Below are positions 10,509-13,807 of a DNA stretch of 13,807 nt, one piece after another; positions within the stretch are counted from its first letter, which is position 1; each line of letters starts with the position of its first letter. This DNA comes from Candolleomyces eurysporus (lineage: Eukaryota; Basidiomycota; Agaricomycetes; Agaricales; Psathyrellaceae). The DNA is taken from positions 1 through 13,807 of the forward strand of contig JANBPK010001680.1 in the NCBI GenBank assembly GCA_027579435.1, given 5' to 3'. The translations under genes were made by a program, and so were the position numbers. A model generated the notes under the pieces. That model ran no database searches, was not told the origin of the DNA, and saw nothing but the letters and a program-made list of their open reading frames with translations.

Positions 10509-10954
10509 TTAATCGAAACGAGCCCAAAATGCCAAGAGCGCCGAGTCTTGTACCGGCCCATTTGGAAGGAGCACCTTCCATACCAGGCAACAAAAGTCGG
10601 TTTTACCCAAAGCCGAGTGGAATTTTCCGATGCCGAGCACTTGGCTTTCACCCACCATCATTTTCGGTAAGTCTAGGCTATTCGGTGGGTGATTTGTCTC
10701 TGAACCTGAATGTGAAAAGATATGTGGAAGGCCCATGGCCTTACATGATCCCACTATTGGGCACAACAGAAATTGTGCATCGACTTACAAAGTGTAGATA
10801 AGAGAATCTCTTGAAATCAGGAGGGAAGCCGCACGAGCGCGAGCACACCACAGGCGTGCGTCAGCGAGTGCCTTGACTACCTCAAAGTGTGAATAACAGT
10901 GCAACCCCTGTAAAGGCTCATACTGCCGTGCACTGCAACGGCCTTCTACCAAAG
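10509..10954 (+). repeat. Direct repeat B, copy 2
   Basis: This is the second copy of the unit at 10032-10503, in the same orientation and separated from it by only 5 nt. It is about 26 bp shorter through several small deletions. Of roughly 24 substitutions in alignable parts, about 20 are transitions, with several at CpG (CG in one copy, CA or TG in the other). The hairpin stem reads GCACACC here, so the pairing with GGCGTGC is broken at one position. The transition bias points to cytosine methylation decay or RIP-like mutation after the duplication. Confidence 0.9.
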
Positions 10955-12004
10955 TCAGTACTGTATGGTAGAAACGGTAACACGTAACACAGCACTTGGA
11001 TGTTGCCTAATTCCGCAGATGTAACACGTAACGCAGGTTGCTCAAATTAAATACACACAAAATTGGCCCTAGAATCAAATGTTTTACACCCCAATTCCAC
11101 ATGATTTGCTACAAAAATACGTGCTCTATTGCTCTGCCGAAGTCTTGGCCCACTCTGTATGCCCAAATATTCTCGGCATAGCTGGTGGTGGTGATGACAA
11201 AGCGAGTAATTGAAACGAACATTCTCTGCTGCTGGCATTCAAGAAAGTGGGTTGCTCAACCATGCAAAGTAATAAGTTCACGTCCTGTCATTAACTTGTG
11301 TGTTATGGGCTGTTGTGTTGCATGGCATATTCTAGGGACTCAAGCAGGTTCATGGCCCTTGGGAAGTGCTCTTCTCTAAAGTTATAAATATAATAAAATT
11401 CATTATGCTCAAACTGAACCTTCAGTGTTTGAACACAGACCTGGTCACATAATATACAAGTCACTGGGTCTTATAAGGGCACTGGGCACCTGCACCATAC
11501 AAGTACCTGAGGATAGAGTCCTCAGAATGAGAGCCAATTTGGCTGATGTTGCCTAACCTTGGTGCCACAACACCTAACACATGGCCTGTTGCCTAGTTTC
11601 TCAGTGCACAAGATGTAACACTCTAAATTTGGTATTTACCATACAGTTCAGTACAGTACAGTCAGCTTGATATTATAAAATGGAAGTCACACCCCCAGAT
11701 GGATGTTACCTGTGGTCAATGGGCCGATGCTTTGCACAGCAGTTCACCAAGGCATTTTGACCTGTGTGGGCTTTGGCATTCTACTAAGCTCTTTGGGCGC
11801 TTGGCTCTAAAGCTAAACAATGGTGAGGCGCAGAATGGAAGAATAATGCCCATGAGAAAGACATACTGGATTGAGCACTGGAGCTTAAAGCTCATCATCA
11901 TTGCAAAAGCTTGGTGGCAAAGGCTCAAGGTAACAATGTACCCAAGTCAAAATGCCTCGGAACAGTCATTTGCAAAGTAAACTGCAGTCTTTTTTTTTTC
12001 NTTT
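10955..12004. other. AT-richer intergenic DNA with recurring short motifs
   Basis: No gene is supported; frames of 63-93 residues show no motif. The 12-mer gatgttgcctaa occurs at 10999 and 11545, and gatgtaacac at 11019 and 11612, in the same order. A further tgttgcctag lies at 11588. A perfect 7-bp hairpin (CTGAGGA, 5-nt loop, TCCTCAG) lies at 11507-11525, and inverted TTCTACC..GGTAGAA arms lie at the left edge, just after repeat B. These look like scraps of one or more old repeats. The T-run with an N at 12001 abuts the retroelement end. Confidence 0.5.
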
Positions 12005-12250
12005 TGAGCGAGTTGTGATGGCTGTTGGACTAGTCGAGATGAGAACCACACCACGGCTGCAAGACGACGATGACGAGAGCTTCGAACTGCGAGAAAACAC
12101 GAATGGATTGGTCCAACCCTGACTGGCGCAACGCGCCCTTCTAAAAAGCTTACAAAGCACCGAAACTAAACCCTCGGCCCCGGAATCTACTCCGCTCCAA
12201 CGACATCCTCTCCTCTTTCTCTCTTCTCTGGAGTGGGCCACCCCACTCCA
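12005..12250 (-). mobile_element. Probable 3' LTR of Ty3/gypsy element
   Basis: In the element's orientation this segment follows the pol stop codon and a polypurine tract, where a 3' LTR should start. It begins TGGAG and ends GCTCA, giving the TG...CA termini of LTRs, with TG(G)AG and CTCA as imperfect terminal inverted repeats. The first 22 bases (12250-12229) form a perfect 9-bp stem with a 4-nt loop. The length of about 246 bp suits a fungal gypsy LTR. The boundaries are inferred because the 5' LTR lies outside the window. Confidence 0.4.
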
Positions 12251-12262
12251 TGCTCCCCCCTC
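12251..12262 (-). other. Putative polypurine tract (plus-strand primer)
   Basis: The minus strand reads GAGGGGGGAGCA immediately before the TG that opens the putative LTR. A G-rich purine run directly upstream of the 3' LTR is the usual primer site for second-strand DNA synthesis in LTR retrotransposons. The position, 37 nt after the pol stop codon, is as expected. The call rests on composition and position only. Confidence 0.45.
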
Positions 12263-12299
12263 GAAAGCAGCGCCGTCCCGGNGCTCTATCCTTCCGCCC

Positions 12300-13807
12300 C
12301 TACTCNGAATCTTCCTCACTCGACTCTGCCTCCGACCCGCTCCCGGCTTCTCCCGCATCACTCGCCTCCTCCAGCTCTCTTCTCTCTTCCTCTACCCTCT
12401 TCCTCTCCTCCTCCTTCCTTNCTTTCTCTTTCCTCTCGCCCTCCGCCAATCTCGCTCTTTGTTCCTCTTCGAGCCTCATACCTCTCCTCGGTATGAACTC
12501 CCTCAACCTCCTAGCGCTGAATCTCCCTTCTATCCTCTCTCCCCTTACCGTCTCCAGTTCATACGAATTCACAATTCGTCCCACCACCCTTCTCGGAACC
12601 GACCATTTCGGCAACAACTTCCTNTCGCACTTGAACGTCATGTCCAAGTCGCTCCGATACACCTGCACCAGCTGTCCTGGCTTGAACACCACCTCCCCGG
12701 GCTTCCTNGCCAACACTCNCCTGTCNAACGCCTCCTTGCGTTTTACCGNGTTCTTCACCATCGCCGCNTACCCGTCTAGTCGCTGCTGCGCCATGTACGC
12801 CATCTGTTGAGCAACCTCTTCCTCCTTCACCTCTTCCACTCTGCTGACCTCCACCGGTGTCCTTCTCGTGTTCACCACCATCCCCAACAACAACTCCTTC
12901 GGACTGAACCCCAATGCCGGTAATATCCGCTGGTTCACCTTCCTTACTGCCTCCTCCAAATGCTTTGGCCATTCCCTCGGTATGTTCTCCCTCTCCATCG
13001 CTTCGCACTCGTCCTCCCCTAATTCCGGCGTGCACAATCTCTTCAGCACGTGCAACAAAATCTTGTTGCCTCCCTCCACCAGCCCGTTTATCCATGGCGA
13101 ATANGCNGCTACCACCTCTCTCTCTGTACCCCACCCCTTACANTANTGCAATACATCTTCGTTGTCGAAATGTGACCCCCCANTCCGTCATGAAACACTC
13201 GCTCGCAACAAAGTTGTTGAAAATGNTNGNNAGCGCGCTNATCGTTGTCTTCGCCGACCCCGCNGTCTTTGACTTGAAGACCCACATATGTTGCNAGTAC
13301 GTATCNAGGTATACCCCCAGCGTATGGTATCCTCCTGTCCCCTTCGGCATCNACAAGTAGTCCCCCACCAACAACTCGAANGGGTGCCTTCGNGTTATCN
13401 GTTGCAGCAGGGCATGAATGTGCTTGCTCCCGAAGTTCTTGCATACTCNGCACTCCCTGATCGCNTCCAATATACTCCNGTCCAACCCTGGGCTCCATAN
13501 TTCGTCNGTCATNNTCCTCTTCACNGCATCCCTACCCCAATGTCCTCCCTCCTTATGGACTTCTGCCGCCTTCTCCACNGCCTCCTTCTTGGTCAAACAT
13601 TCCACNCTCGGTCTTCCTCTNNCCNGGTCCCCNCCTCCCAACTTCCACAATTTCCCNCCTTCGATGAAATAGCTCTCTGCNCTATGCTTTGCCCTCCTTC
13701 TTTCTCTTGTNGATTCNCCTACNTCCAACTCCACCAGCNCTNTTATCACCTCCANAAACAGNGGTTCNTCCTNGAANCTCTCCATCAGNTTCGTNGCGTC
13801 NGCNNNC
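12300..13807 (-). CDS. pol: Ty3/gypsy pol, integrase C-terminal part (partial, runs off the window)
   Basis: Integrase joins retrotransposon cDNA into the host genome. Reading leftwards from the window edge, the zinc-binding HHCC motif appears as HKEGGH (about 13550) and CXVC (about 13445). The catalytic core follows: the first Asp in VGDYL (about 13365), the second Asp at about 13184, and the Glu in NGLVEGGNK, 35 residues after the second Asp, giving D,D35E. Next comes a GPY/F-like module (KLLPKWSVPRRVVGRIVNSY), then a roughly 60-residue Glu/Arg/Lys-rich tail that is probably coiled coil. The stop codon is at 12300-12302.
The frame changes once, at the second Asp. Dropping the single N at 13183 restores DGGSHF and one open frame, so the break is probably an assembly artefact. 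No other stops are seen. Many codons hold an N. Reverse transcriptase and RNase H must lie beyond the right edge. The element is likely young. Confidence 0.9.

Noticed and set aside
11991..12005. T-run beside the retroelement as a LINE or SINE poly(A) tail
   Set aside because: The adjacent element has an integrase and a polypurine tract, so it is an LTR element; the run is short, contains an N and is better seen as flanking sequence.
12250..12810. Long Ser/Pro/Leu-rich plus-strand open frame opposite the integrase
   Set aside because: It is the antisense shadow of the charged integrase tail: Glu/Arg/Lys codons read as Ser/Leu/Pro on the other strand.

Overview
The window reads as a repeat-rich stretch of a filamentous fungal nuclear genome, most likely a basidiomycete (probably Agaricomycetes). 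The evidence is a spliced protein kinase gene whose introns are only 46-55 nt, a Ty3/gypsy-type retroelement of the kind common in fungi, and long gene-free, TE-littered intergenic DNA. No bacterial features were seen: no operons, Shine-Dalgarno-led ORFs, tRNAs or CRISPR. The fungal assignment is firm; the exact lineage is inference.

Layout, left to right. 1-5499 has no gene I can support; it holds one copy (3483-3543) of a short dispersed repeat. 5500-5560 is a second copy of that repeat and overlaps the 3' end of the only complete cellular gene, a minus-strand protein kinase (6798 down to 5513). My model of it has six exons and five phase-0 introns and encodes about 345 residues. 6799-9038 has no recognisable gene. 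9039-9194 is a perfect 78-bp tandem duplication. 9500-9654 is a nearly perfect long palindrome that looks like a MITE or foldback element. 10032-10954 is a head-to-tail duplication of an about 450-470 bp unit (offset 477 bp), with copies that differ mainly by transitions. 10955-12004 is AT-richer DNA with short recurring motifs and no gene.

12005-13807 is the 3' part of a minus-strand Ty3/gypsy retrotransposon. It holds a probable 3' LTR, a polypurine tract, and the C-terminal part of pol: integrase with HHCC zinc finger, D,D35E core, GPY/F-like module and a charged tail. The element continues off the right edge. It carries many single N calls, which look like collapsed polymorphism between near-identical copies, and one N at 13183 explains the only frameshift in the reading frame.

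The kinase and the retroelement are not functionally linked. Overall this is a lone kinase gene in a transposon-shaped region. I found no convincing previously undescribed multi-gene system. The best second-look items are the kinase C-terminus running into a dispersed repeat, the palindrome at 9500-9654, the 477-bp duplication, and the N pattern in the retroelement.
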